Below, one piece after another: positions 9,503 to 21,217 of a DNA stretch of 64,000 bases. A program made the position numbers and the translations under genes. The stretch is from Carnegiea gigantea (lineage: Eukaryota > Streptophyta > Magnoliopsida > Caryophyllales > Cactaceae). Position 1 is the stretch's first letter. The number at the start of each line of letters is the position of its first letter. Location of the stretch: the NCBI GenBank assembly GCA_029747015.1, contig JAKOGI010001559.1, positions 82,792-146,791 of the forward strand. The letters run 5' to 3'. Under the pieces are notes generated by a model. The model did no database searches. It saw only the letters and a list, made by a program, of their open reading frames with translations, and was not told the DNA's origin.

Positions 9503-12500
9503 ATGAACCACCCACGAATCCAATGCTTCACTCACCTTTTCTCTCTCCTCCTCCTCCTCATCGTGTCCTTGGTTGCACTGGTTACATCTCAAGAAGTTGG
9601 TACGTTTCATATATATTCACTAATTCACATACCAATTCCCCTTATTTATCACTATCATCATATCATATCATGTTATTATTTAGACCAATTTGATGTAGTC
9701 CAAACAAAACGGATTGTAGATTTGCTTAATTTGTTAGAGCAATGGTAATGGCAACAAGGTTTTTTCAAGTCTTATTATGCGCCATTTTTAGTGGCCTTGT
9801 AACCGCCACTTTAATGGTCCTGTAACCGCCACTTTAATGGCCTCATAATAGCCACTTTAATGGCTTTGTAACGGCCATTTTAATGGCTTTATAACAGCTA
9901 TATTCCCTCTATAAATAGAGAGCTGAGCAGCATGTCTCCATACCTCAACACACACACTTCTCTCCTTTCTTCTTCTTCTCTACTTTTCTGGGTTCATATA
10001 CTGCATACTCCAAACTCTTGGCCCCGAAGTGCATGCGTTCAAGAGTACGGAGTTAACTTTGGGGAGTAACCGGCTGTATCGATTTGCACCATAGTCGAGC
10101 CGTAATTGCTTTCGGGGTAGTGGTCTAACCATGACTCAGTTTATTCTGTCGATCTTCCAGCCATTGTTATTCTCATTATTCCAACAATTTGAAAGCAATT
10201 ATTCTGCAATGGCTGCATCATTCCCGAAAAATCTCCCTGAACACCTACTCTCCTGTAACCAAAATAGCCACAATTAGATCTTTAATCGCTTTAGCTGCAA
10301 TTTTTGATCTTGTTGTACATTAAATGGATGTCAAAACAGCATTTCTTAATGGTGACTTATAGGAAGAAATCTACATGACCCAACCTGAGGGTTGTGAGGT
10401 ACCTGGTCAGGAGGACAAGGTGTGTAGACTGAGAAAGTCTCTTTACGGCCTAAAGCAGGCTCCTAAATAGTGGTATGAAAAATTCGACAGCTCTTTAGTG
10501 CAAACTGGGTTTTGTTACAAATTTGTCTGATTCATGCGTGTATTCAAAAAGGATTGGATCAGATTGTGTACTCATATGCCTCTATGTTGATGATATGCTG
10601 ATTTTTGGCACAAATCTGCCTGTTGTTAATGAGACTAAAAAGCTGTTATCTTTTCTTTCTGAAATAAAAGACATGGGAGAAGCATATGTGATCTTAGGGA
10701 TCAAGGTTCGGAAAAACAACACTGGTTTTTCATTATGCCAGTCACATTACATTGAAAAGGTGTTAAAGAAATTTGACTGTTTTGATGTAACATCTGTGAG
10801 AACTCCTTATGATCCTAGCATACATTTAAAAAAGAACAAAGGGCCTAGTGTGTCTCAAACTGAGTATGCTAAAATCATAGGAAGTGTAATGTTTCTCATG
10901 AACTTTACTCGTCCTGACATTGCCTATGCCGTCAGTAGGTTAAGTCGCTATACTCATAACCCTACCCAAGAACATTGGGATGCACTTCTTCATTTGCTCA
11001 AATACCTTAGAGGTACCATTGATTGGTGCTTGCATTTTAGCAAGTTCCCTGCGGTGTTAGAAGGATATTGTGATGCAAACTGGGTTTCTGATAACGATGA
11101 AGTTAGTTCAACTAGCGGTTATATACTTATTTTAGGTGGAGGGGCTATTTCATGGAAGTCTGCGAAACAAACTTGTATAGCCTGTTCCACCATGAAATCT
11201 GAATTCATTGCTCTTGAGTTGGCAAGTCAAGAAGTAGAATGGCCTAAGAGTCTGTAAGCAGACGTGCCACTATGAGGAAAACAGGCGACTCCTATTTCCC
11301 TATATTGCGACTCACAGGCAGCAATAGGAGTGGCGCACAACAGTGTCTATAATGGAAAGAGGAGACACATCCGTATTAGACACAGTGTGGTGAAACAATT
11401 GCTGAAACATGGTGTCATATCCCTACAGTATGTGAGATCCGAGAAGAATCTGGCGGATCCTCTTACTAAAGGGTTGACAATGCGAATGGTGCTGGAAACG
11501 TAGAGGGGGATGGGACTTAAGCCTATGGTTTGAAGTAGTATGGTGGATACCCACTAGTGGTCAAACGAAACCATATTAATATTCAAGATGCACTACATTT
11601 CTATCCCTATGGCGTGTGGTAGTGCTCAGAGGATGAGCTTACGCTCTTAATGGATTCATACCCATTGTGGGAGTGCTAGTGAGAAGCACTTGATGAATTC
11701 ACCGTTTGATGACTGTGAGGTTGAGCTGCATTATGCTCTTAATAATTCCATAGCCGTAGTTATGGTGGTCTATGCTGAGATAGACTTGATGGAATTACCT
11801 ATGTAAGCGTGAAGGTTTGGCCGCCTTCTATGAGAGACTTAGGCTATCTCTCTAGAGCGCTTCTGAGACCCAAGGTGTGCGCATGGCCATAAAAGCGCTA
11901 GTATGTCCATCGCGGAGTATGCAGTGTTTTAAGGGTTGATATGTGCTGTGGGGGCCTCAATCGAGGTCTTTCTAGTTCAAGACTTTGTTCACTAGCTAGA
12001 CTATTGGTTGTTGCCTCACATCAATAAAGTGTCAATTCAAATCAAAAGATATTGACGCTTAAGTATCTGACCCTCTCTTGTCCAGAATTCCTTTCCTAAA
12101 CTGTTTTTCCTTATATGCCATTAGTGGGGGAATGTTAGAGCAATGGTAATGGCAACAAGGTTTTTTTAAGCCTTATTCTGCGCCATTTTTAATGGCCTCG
12201 TAACCGCCACTTTAATGGTCCTGTAAACCGCCACTTTAATGATCTTGTAACCACCACTTTAATGGCCTCATAATAGCCACTTTAATGGCCTCATAATAGC
12301 CACTTTAATGGCTTTGTAACGGCTATTTTAATGGCTTTGTAACAGTTATATTCCCTCTATAAATAGAGAGCTGAGCAGCATGCCTCCATACCTCAACACA
12401 CACACTTCTCTCCTTTCTTCTTATTCTCTACTTTTCTGGGTTCATATACTGCATACTCCAAACTCTTGGCCGCAAAGTGCACGCGTTCAAGAGTACTGTG

Positions 12501-15500
12501 TTAACCTTGGGGAGCAACCGGTTGTATTGATTTGCACCATAGTCGAGCCGTAATTGCTTTCAAGGCAGTGGTCTAATCACGACTCAGTTTATTCTGTCGA
12601 TCTTCCCGCCATTGTTATTCTCATTATTCCAACATAATTAACTAGATATACGTCGATTCATTATGTCTTCTATATACATGTACGAGATTGTTGAGACTAA
12701 CCTAGCTAACTCAATGTGGCCTGACCTGAGGCCGGATTTGAATGTGAGAATGTTTTTTGATTGGGTAAAATTAAATTTTTGTCTGGCGTAGAGAATGAGA
12801 AAGAATTCAACTACATAGAAGGAGATCCGAAGGGACCGGAGCGCTGGGGAGACATTAAGAAAGAATGGGCAACGTGTAACACAGGAAAAGAGCAGTCGCC
12901 CATTGATTTGCCATGCCGAAAAGTTCAAGTTGTCCCTAAATCAGAGAAAATCTACAGGTTTTATAGGCCCGGCAATGCCACCCTCAAAAATAGAGGCCAT
13001 GATATTGCGGTGAATAAATAAATTTATCATCCATTATTATTAATTGATATGCTTATCAAATTTAATAATGTTTTTCACAAATAAAAAATAATAATGTTTT
13101 AATTGGTGTAGGTCACATGGAAGGGTGAAAATAGCAAGATTGAGATTGATGGAACTGATTATATCCTACGACAAGCCCATTGGCACTCCCCATCAGAACA
13201 CACAATCAATGGCCAAAGGTCTGTGGCTATTTTCAAATTAATTATATATTTTTTTTTCCTTCTATAGCTTTTTTTTTTTTTTTAAATACTGGTGTATAGA
13301 TTGAGTTCACTGGTTGAAGGCTCTAACAGGTCGATCTAACTAATTAGAAAACAAGTTGTTTTACTTTTCGGGTTGAGGATATAAAATTTAGAATATTTAA
13401 CCAACACGAGCTGGTTCAACTAGTTTAATATATATATTCTTGCTGGTCTTAATGAGGTTACAAGTTCAAGTCCTATAAACAGGAAAAGAAATATATGTAA
13501 TGAGGGAATTTTACCCCTTTGTGAACGGTTAAAATAGAAGTTTAGATAAATAATTTAAAAAAAAAAAAAACCCATAGCCCCTTTGGCCTCGATTCGAATC
13601 TGCTTTATTTATGTATAAGGGGATTGAGTTTTCTCCAATTAGAGTACTGTGTGATTTGAATATAATAAAATTACAGGTTTGCAATGGAGTTTCACATGGT
13701 TCATCAAAGCCAGGACAATAAGATTGCTGTAATTGGACTTCTTTATGACATTGGTCCTCCTGATCCCTTCATTGAAAAGGTATCTTATGATCAGAAGAAA
13801 TCAAACAAAAATAAAGAAAAAGAAGAATGTATTTATATGTATTTCTAGGCATTTAATTACCTAGCAATTTAATGTTTTAATTACCTCATTTTGACTTGAT
13901 TAAATAAATTAAACCATGGTCTTTTTTCAGCTAGCCAAGGAAATAAAATCAATTTCTAACACTTCAGATGAGGTGGAAATTGGATTAATAAATCCACAAG
14001 ATATTGAAATGCCAGGGATCATGTACTATAGATATATGGGTTCTCTCACAACCCCTCCTTGCTCTGAAGGCATCCTATGGACCGTATATAAACAGGTATT
14101 CTATTCTTTCGCGTGGTTTTAAACTTTAATTATTGATTGCTTCTATTTTTGAATTTGTCACAAAGAATTTCAACTGAAAAATATGTTTTTCTTTGAAAAT
14201 TTTTAGTGTGGGCCTCTTTGAAACGGTATCTTTGTTTGCATAAATGCTTTCAAGGATCGAGCAAACTGCACGCATATCTGAATATCCTCGAGTTTTGCAC
14301 CAGTCGAACATATGTTGAGAATTATTGTTGTTGTTGTTGTACATATATAAGCATACTAGCTGATGGTCTTTTGAAATTTTTTTTTGGTTTCTTTCTTTTG
14401 GGTGGGGAGGGGGGGGAGTTGAATTCTGCCATGATATTGGAATTATAATCTCTTGAGAAAATAAGCAACATTAGCACCATTCAACATTGGTTAGAGCATT
14501 TGCAGTCAGTCACATGCGTTTCACTGGAGGGACCCAAGTTCCACTCCTCATGCATGCAACGGACATTTTCGATGGCATGAAACGCATGGTGGAACACCTG
14601 GCCGTTCCATCCCATGTTCCACTTTTTTGGTCTTTAGTGATTTTTTTTTTTTTTGGCTTTAAAAACTATTATTTAGGTGGTTAAAAAAAGGTTCTATATT
14701 ATGGGGTAGGCACATAACAAGTACTTTATTGAATGATCCAAAACGGAGTTACATGAGTTAGAGAAATGAAGGAATGTAAGTTTCAAAATATGAAAATTTT
14801 ACTGATGTGGTAGATTGGTGTTTCAAATTTTGGAGCTCCCACTGCAAATGCTCTGCAGAACCTTTTTTTTTTTTTTTTTTGGGCCTCCCCCGACATTTTT
14901 AAATTGAACAATTTCACTTGACAAAAAAATTTAGAATACAATTTTGATTTTTAGTTTATAAGTGATTAAATGGGTTCCTGCTTTGTAGACGGCAACTGTC
15001 TCTATGGAACAAGTAGCACTACTGCGGGAAGCTGTGCATGATGTAAGTACCCAAAAACACCTTTAAAATGAGAGCTCTCTTTATTCTCTTGGTTGATCCG
15101 TAATTATGTGGCTAATTATTACATTTAAGAACTTGTTTCTGATCCAAAATTCAAAACTCGAATCGAATGATCCGCACTCATATCAGATCAATATTGACAT
15201 GATTGACTTGAAGTTGACCCCGAAATCAAAACTGACCTAATCAATTTAAATCGACCCAACCTGAATTTTTTTTTTTTGGGGGGGGGCCGAACTTATCTTT
15301 CTTTGCAAAAACGAGCTTATTGAAACAAAAAATAGAACGACCCGAAGTCAAATTGGGTCGAAAATAAACCTTATCCGTAGCCCAAACGAAACTGAATATA
15401 GCTAACCCGAACACGCCCTAACCAAAGTTAATCCAACCTGTAACAGAACCGAATGATCCATTTATCAGATCTAGTAAACAATACTCTGAAAATGCTTGGA

Positions 15501-15677
15501 ATTTGCAATCAAATAGGGGGGGAACAAGGGCATAACCTTCATGAATAACTTTGCTTTTGTTTCACCTACGTGCAGGGTGCACAGGAAAATGCAAGACCAT
15601 TGCAACCCCGCCATGGAAGGAAGGTGAAACTGTATATTGATATATGTCCTCGAGGAGCTGGTTATGACATACTTTAG
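9503..15677 (+). CDS. Alpha carbonic anhydrase, complete seven-exon gene (about 281 aa)
   Basis: Catalyses reversible CO2 hydration. Coding exons: 9503-9599, 12792-13009, 13112-13218, 13677-13779, 13931-14095, 14989-15042, 15576-15677. All have GT/AG borders and phases that join without a stop, giving 846 nt including TAG. Exon 1 encodes a hydrophobic leucine-rich signal peptide (residues about 10-30), so the product is probably secreted or enters the plastid by the secretory route. Zinc ligands are visible as HWH in [11 protein letters not shown] (exon 3) and the last His of EFHMVH (exon 4). QSPIDL and LTTPPCSEG are also present, including the Cys pair expected to form the disulfide. Intron 1 carries a 2.9 kb copia element and intron 5 a MITE. 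A partial paralogue lies at 527-1175. Length and motifs argue for an active enzyme; the closest plant subgroup is unknown. Confidence 0.9.
9732..10186 (+). repeat. Copia C 5' LTR (455 bp)
   Basis: Contains five tandem units of about 23 bp (9781-9897), a CTATAAATAG promoter box near 9916, and TG...CA ends. Nearly identical to 12133-12634 except for tandem-unit number and scattered substitutions. Confidence 0.92.
10236..11503 (+). pseudogene. Copia C reverse transcriptase and RNase H remnant
   Basis: RT begins with [13 protein letters not shown] and continues through [23 protein letters not shown] and the active site YVDDML. In-frame stops follow VVH, GDL and QAPK, and there is a frame change near 10520. 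The longest open piece is 10523-11257. RNase H ([20 protein letters not shown], then [10 protein letters not shown] in another frame) ends at TAG 11501-11503. It cannot encode a working enzyme. Confidence 0.85.
11504..12132 (+). other. Copia C 3' non-coding interior
   Basis: About 630 bp between the pol end and the 3' LTR, with no long open frame. TAGTGGGGGAATG just before the LTR (about 12122-12132) is the likely polypurine tract. Confidence 0.5.
12133..12634 (+). repeat. Copia C 3' LTR (502 bp)
   Basis: Partner of 9732-10186 with seven rather than five tandem 23 bp units (12181-12347). The two extra units explain the 47 bp length difference. The TATA-type box lies near 12358. Confidence 0.92.
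14493..14854. mobile_element. MITE in intron 5 of alpha-CA
   Basis: A perfect 14 bp terminal inverted repeat: AGAGCATTTGCAGT at the left and ACTGCAAATGCTCT at the right, 362 bp apart, with no coding potential. Related AGAGCATT-ended units occur at about 32707 and 34498. The upstream copy's intron 5 is outside the window, so age relative to the duplication cannot be told. Confidence 0.75.
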
Positions 15678-16480
15678 AATGCTAGTACTAGCTTCTAAAC
15701 GTGTACTATGCACGGACCAGTTTACAATTATGATAAAAATAAGGTCTTAAACAATGATCTACATTACTATATTACTTCAGAGCTTCATGTATTGCTCTGA
15801 ATAAATTCATTGATTGTTGCTTTAAATTAATGGAGCACGAGTCAACAATTAATGCATCACTTGAATAAACTTTTCTATATAAATATATGATTAGCATAAC
15901 ACTGTCGGCTTTGTTGCTAGATTTATTCTTTAGATCAGAGAATCAAGTTCCAAGTTCAATTACTCATTTCTGCTGCACTACCAGAAAATATTTTCTAATT
16001 TTCAACTCAAAGTGATAGAGTCGAGTTGATAGTGAGTTTGTAAAAAAAAGGCACAAAAATCGGCAAATCACTTTTATCAAGCTTTTAAATCAAAGGGTCA
16101 ACCGAGAGGGGCGTAGCTTGACAAGAAAGATTTTCGGAAAAATGTCCTTGAATAATTCCTAGTATGGAGACCATATGGCTCCATTGACTTGACTGAAAGG
16201 TCCGTTTTCGAGACGAAGGTACAATTCTAGGATGTGATGCATCCCAGCATCGACCGTCGTCACTGATGATCTCTACTAGTCAAACCAAAAAATTGAAGGG
16301 TTGCACTAAGAGTAAGCAAACCAAGCCATTGATGAATCAAAATTAAATTAAAAAACAACAATCATAGTTCATACAAAATGTGCAAATAAGAAATAAAAAA
16401 GAAAAAAATACGGTGCATTGGGTTGCTACGAACTTCAAGAATTAGATTAACTAAAAACAAGAAAAATTAAACATGGTACT
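15678..16480. other. 3' flank of alpha-CA copy 2, no gene seen
   Basis: AT-rich. The first few hundred bases probably hold the CA 3' untranslated region. No exon-like sequence recognised. Confidence 0.35.
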
Positions 16481-16483
16481 TAA

Positions 16484-16874
16484 GAGCAAACTCAGTGGTG
16501 AGCTAATTTTTTAGCTCACTGGTGGGAGTCTCCACTACCACATCAACATTCTCTCTAATTTTTTGCCTCACAATCCTCACTCTCTCTAGTAGAAGACTCA
16601 TCATTTTGCCTCATCAAATCAAATAATACCCATGGACTCACTCTACAACACACAACTTAATTTTTAAAATTAAAAAAAATCTAAAACCAATTTAAAATAT
16701 TTTAAAAAATGACAAAACAATTAAAAAGAAAAAAATTTGGCCCGTGAGCCTGCTCATGGCAGCAAGTCGGCTCCCGAGGCATGAGTTGTGAGTTATCCAC
16801 TGCAACTACTTCCTTCCCTCACTCCTCTTCTCTCTCCTCATGTTTGCCTCGCGAGCACTCCGTTGGATATGCTG
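16484..16874. mobile_element. Degenerate MITE-like unit with TAA flanks
   Basis: Starts GAGCAAACTCAGTGG; the reverse complement of its right end reads CAGCATATCCAACGG. It is flanked by TAA on both sides (16481-16483 and 16875-16877), as expected for a PIF/Harbinger-type 3 bp duplication. Ends are diverged. Confidence 0.4.
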
Positions 16875-17349
16875 TAAATACTTTCGAGTGTACGGTTTGG
16901 ACTTTAATTTTTGTCATTGGACTTGTATAAAAAATAAAGACATCATTTTTTTACGTCTACAATAAGCAGCTCAGAAAGTAAGTTATAGACAAGCATTAAA
17001 ATGTAAAAATATAAAGAAATGGATTCACCCCTTGATTTCAATAGAAATATGGCATTACCCTAAGAAGCTTATGCATGGGATTTTGATTGTTTTTACATTC
17101 ATGTTGAATATTATTAATCACAGACCCAAACCAGTATACAATAATTAAATTAGTGAATTTCTAAAACTATAAAACGTTACAAATCGGATCCATTTCAAAT
17201 ATAACATGTTGAGGAACAATTTTTGTGGGATGCTCTGGATAACTATTTAGGTAGCAGATTTTGGTTGAGATAGTGGATATTGTTTACGGAGAGGACAACT
17301 CTCTAAGTATATGGTGATTTGGAATTTAGGTGTAAAATTCAAGTTCAAC

Positions 17350-17805
17350 GATTTAGGTTGAAATTGATTCTCCAATAGAAAACATTAAAATAAACTTAAA
17401 TTCAAATTTTGAGTTCAAATTTCATTCATTTAGTCGATATTTATCACCACGATAATTTAGCCGACATTTTTCAGTACTTAAACAATTCAGTTGACTCGTC
17501 ACTGAAACAATTCCAACTGTTTACATCGAAATTTTATCATCAGATAGAAAATATTTAAAAAGGCTCAAATGTAGATTTTGAGCTCTATATTCTTTCATTT
17601 GGTCAACATTTTTCTCTATCATGACATTCAAAAAATTGACATTTTTTGCCACTTAAACAATTCACTATGCATTTTTCATTATTAAAACAATTTTAATGAT
17701 TTGGATTAAAACTTGATTATCGGATAGGAAAGATTAAAATAGGCTCAAATTCATATTTGAACTCGACATTCCTTCATCTGTCAACATTTTTCTCCGCCAT
17801 GATAT
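17350..17805. repeat. Diverged tandem repeat, period about 170-180 bp, about 2.5 copies
   Basis: Recurring order of words: ATAGAAAA/ATAGGAAA, then AGGCTCAAATT-like, a TTGAGTTC-like block, TTCATTT, GTCAACATTTTTCTC, and TTAAACAATTC. Units start near 17374, 17541 and 17723. Strongly diverged, so an old duplication or satellite fragment. Confidence 0.5.
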
Positions 17806-18129
17806 TATTTTCTTTTTTTTAAAACTAATTTATCTTGTACCAAATAACAAAAAATGTGATATGAAAAACAACTTTTCTTAAGAAAAAACATTCTACGTGA
17901 AAAATAATTTTCTTTGCCAAAAACATTCTACGTGAAAAATAATTATTTTCCTCCCGACCAAAAGCTGCCTTAGTTTTATATTCCTGTCTCTGTCGTGTAA
18001 CAACTAACAACATTAAACAGCTTCCATTTGCTCTTGTACACTTTTTGGACAACCCATAGCTTGGGTAGGATATTTGACATCTAAAAATCCCTCCTTTTCA
18101 CATTATATGAATGAATCCACTAAACTCAC

Positions 18130-18576
18130 TAGGGGTGGGCAATGGTTCGAATACCCATTAGGTTAAGTAGATCTGACTGTTTAAAATATGATCAATAATG
18201 GGTCAAGTCAATAATGGGTTGGCCCGTTAAAGTATATTATCAGATCGAATCGGCCTATTAACGACCTGTTTAATGACCCGTTGCTTTTAAAACCTACTTG
18301 CCACACTAATTTATATATCACAATTAGTTAAACTTGTTACTAGCGTTTTATACATAACAATAATTATTATATCACAATTTTTTTTGCAAGTTAGTTCAAT
18401 TTTAAAACGGGGCCAAAAGCAGGTCACTCATACTCTGACCCGATCCGACTTATTTACTTATGTAAAAGGTCCATCCCAACCCAAATCATTAACAGAACGG
18501 CCATGACCCGGCCCAATCCATTTTGTAAACGGACCAACCCTAACCTAACCTGACTTGATTCATTGCTCACCCTTGG
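18130..18576. mobile_element. hAT-like MITE
   Basis: Terminal inverted repeat AGGGGTGGGCAATGG at the left; CATTGCTCACCCTT at the right, reverse complement AAGGGTGAGCAATG. Internally it has many ACCCGTT/AACGGG words, as in common plant hAT-derived elements. Target duplication not preserved. Confidence 0.55.
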
Positions 18577-19054
18577 AAACGACAATTTCTCTTTCAAATT
18601 GCAAACAACCCACAGCATTTTGCCTATGTATAGCTACCAAATTCCATACCTTCGTATTAAATTTGATAACTTGAAGTTGTTATTCATCATAATAATTATA
18701 GTTCAAATAACTGTTTTGAAAAAAAAAAGAAAATAAATTTTAAATATTTGATCTAGAACCTTTTAAATTTAAACTAGTATGTTTCTCCACCATCCATTCT
18801 ATTAGATAGTTTTTGAGTTCTTCTATGTAGTAAACATATATACAAACTAGTAAAACATCTAATATTTCAAGTGATGTATTTTTTAAAAAAATATTTTTTT
18901 AAAATTAGTAGTATTCAAACTCAAAGTATAGGCATTAGATGATATAAATTATAAGAAATTATTAAATTAAAATTTTCTATGTATTAAAATAGATTATATT
19001 TAATTTAGTTGAATATGTACTCTCTTTCTCCCTCCTTCAATGCCCAAATTCTTT

Positions 19055-19300
19055 GATGAGACCGTCTCACATGACTTATTGTGAGACGGACTCTTTTAGG
19101 GGTAACTTTTTTTAAGATTTTGCGGTGACTAACAATACATTTTGGAGTGACTTTTAAACTTAGGATGACTAATTGTTCATTTAGATGTTATTATAATAAC
19201 AGTCACCCGTATGTAAACTATTAGTCACCCAAATTAATTATTAATAGTTATTATAAAAGCATCTATCTCATGATATGATTTATGTGAGATCTCACACAAA
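19055..19300. mobile_element. Short MITE-like inverted repeat
   Basis: Left end TGAGACCGTCTCACATGACTTA with an adjacent palindromic GTGAGACGG, right end TGATTTATGTGAGATCTCACA. A relative occurs near 35263-35420 (ACCGTCTCATGATGACTTA). Non-coding. Confidence 0.4.
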
Positions 19301-19939
19301 ACTTACTGCTCTGAATATACAATAGACAATATAATGTCATATATTCTTATTCCCTCCATGAATGTCTTCATTATGCGTTAATTGTTTATACAATTGATTC
19401 ACTTGAACAATTAAATGCTAAAACCTTTCTAATATATTGCAATGAATTTTTTTGATAAAAGGATAATCTATGATTTTTGGTTCCATGCGTTACTAAACAA
19501 AATAAATTATCTTCTAATAATAACGATTGTATGTTTAAAAAAAAGGGTAAAGTAGGTAAGCGTGACATGCGTCAAACCATTAGATTTATGAGGTTTTGTT
19601 TTGTTTTTCTATACACACGCAATGCATGTAATTTTTTAGAGTTTTTCTTGTTGTGATAACTATATGCAAAAAGTATAGTAAATCATATTTGTAATTCATG
19701 TAATTTGTGAAACAAAATATTTGAATTCATGTAACAAAAATATAATAATTTTTTTAAAGTTAAAGTGGAAACCCCCACTCTCATAATTGTTTATGAATGA
19801 AAAGATCAATATATGATATTTTAGATTAATTGTAGATTTATCACTTGCTTTTTAAAAAGTTAACTGAGCACAATCATTTTATGTGATTCATGAATTATTT
19901 ATTATTAATGTAATAAATCACTTGCTGTAAGATTGCATG

Positions 19940-20041
19940 GTCGAGGTGGTGGTGGTGGTAGTAGTAGTAGCGGTGGTGATGGTGGTAGTAGCAGTACTAA
20001 TCATGATAATGATGATGGTGATGGTGATGATGATAATAATA
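19940..20041. repeat. Compound trinucleotide microsatellite (GGT/AGT/GAT)
   Basis: Interrupted runs of GGT, AGT, GAT and AAT over about 100 bp on the plus strand. No open gene around it. Confidence 0.8.
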
Positions 20042-21099
20042 GAAATCTAAAATTTTTTATTATTTCTTAATAGTTGTGTGTTTATAGTAAATAGGATTGT
20101 AACTATCATCATAATGTATCTAATATCTCTAATATTTCTTATTTATAACAATGAAGATCTTTTATTACTTATTATTTTAATTAAACTAGTAACTTATGTG
20201 ACTTAGAATTAGATTGAAGTTGGTGTTTTTTTATTAAAGTGGGTTGAAGTTGGTATTTTAATTACAACTAATACCTTATGTTTTAAATTTTAACAATTAT
20301 GTTTAGAAAGATATATTCAAAATAGCTCTCAAATAAAAAAAGAAAAAATGTGTAAAATTAAAATAATATCAGTGAAGTTAATAAATAAATTTTGATATTG
20401 GTTATATACATAGGGGTAATTGAATATTCTTCTAAACTTAAATATTTTCTTACTCTACACTCATTTAAAACAAAACAATTCTAAATGAATTTATAACTTC
20501 TATGTTATGATCTAATCTAAAAACAAAAATTATTTAAAATCACGAATTTTCAGCCTAGAATGCTAAATCTGAAAAGGGATGATAAATGTTTTGCGGCAAG
20601 ATGTTCTTAAATCTTAAATATTTGGTTTCAGCCTAAATTAGTTTATATGTCATGTGATCTAAAATCACAAATTTTCAATAGTTACCATTAATTATCAATC
20701 ATGAAGATTTAGCATTTCTCGGCTACACCGATGAGTACACATGTCAGCACCCTAATTGAATTCATGATATCGATGCATGAATAAACGCATTAGATATGTA
20801 ATTATAAATTATGATAAATTATGAACAAAAAGATGACTCTGTATAATTTATCAATGATAACACCTTTCTCTTATTTTATCACATCAATTTTTCACAACTT
20901 AATGCATAATAAAACGATTTTCAAGCCAAGACATTGGCGAATTTACAACTTGAAATAGAAATTCATATGTACTAGATCTACTTTTCTCTTAGCCTCTTTA
21001 TGGAGCTATTTGTACCAGTTTTTTTTTAAAAAAAAAGGTATTAAATCTCACCTTTATAATAATTAAATATTAATTGTCTCCCTGGTTCTCGTACGCCTT
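20042..21099. other. AT-rich region upstream of tubulin cofactor A
   Basis: No gene or clear repeat recognised. The final part should contain the cofactor A promoter. Confidence 0.35.
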
Positions 21100-21113
21100 T
21101 CCCCCCGCTCCCC

Positions 21114-21115
<2 letters not shown>

Positions 21116-21152
<37 letters not shown>

Positions 21153-21217
21153 CCCGGCTCCGCCGCCGCCCACCTCCACCGCACCGCCGCTGTGACCCGC
21201 CACTGCCGTCCGGATCT
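21116..21217 (+). other. Probable 5' untranslated exon of cofactor A with (CT)n leader
   Basis: A (CT)n run at 21116-21150 is followed by GC-rich leader sequence ending at a strong donor (GATCT|GTAAGTT, donor at 21218). The coding exon starts after an AG at 21739-21740, so this would make a leader intron of about 520 bp. The true start of the exon is unknown. CT-rich leaders are common in plant housekeeping genes. Confidence 0.5.

Larger units (their letters stand above)
9732..12634 (+). mobile_element. Ty1/copia retrotransposon C in intron 1 of alpha-CA
   Basis: LTRs at 9732-10186 and 12133-12634 (TGTTAGAGC...CCAACA) are flanked by the perfect 5 bp duplication TAATT (9727-9731 and 12635-12639). 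The element lies wholly between exon 1 (ends 9599) and exon 2 (starts 12792), in the same orientation as the gene. The interior lacks PBS, gag, protease and integrase: within about 50 bp of the left LTR the sequence is already in RT. It is therefore a non-autonomous, internally deleted copy. Confidence 0.92.

Noticed and set aside
9781..12347. Regularly spaced short palindromic repeats resembling a CRISPR array
   Set aside because: Units are contiguous without spacers, sit inside LTRs and occur in a plant genome. They are a minisatellite.
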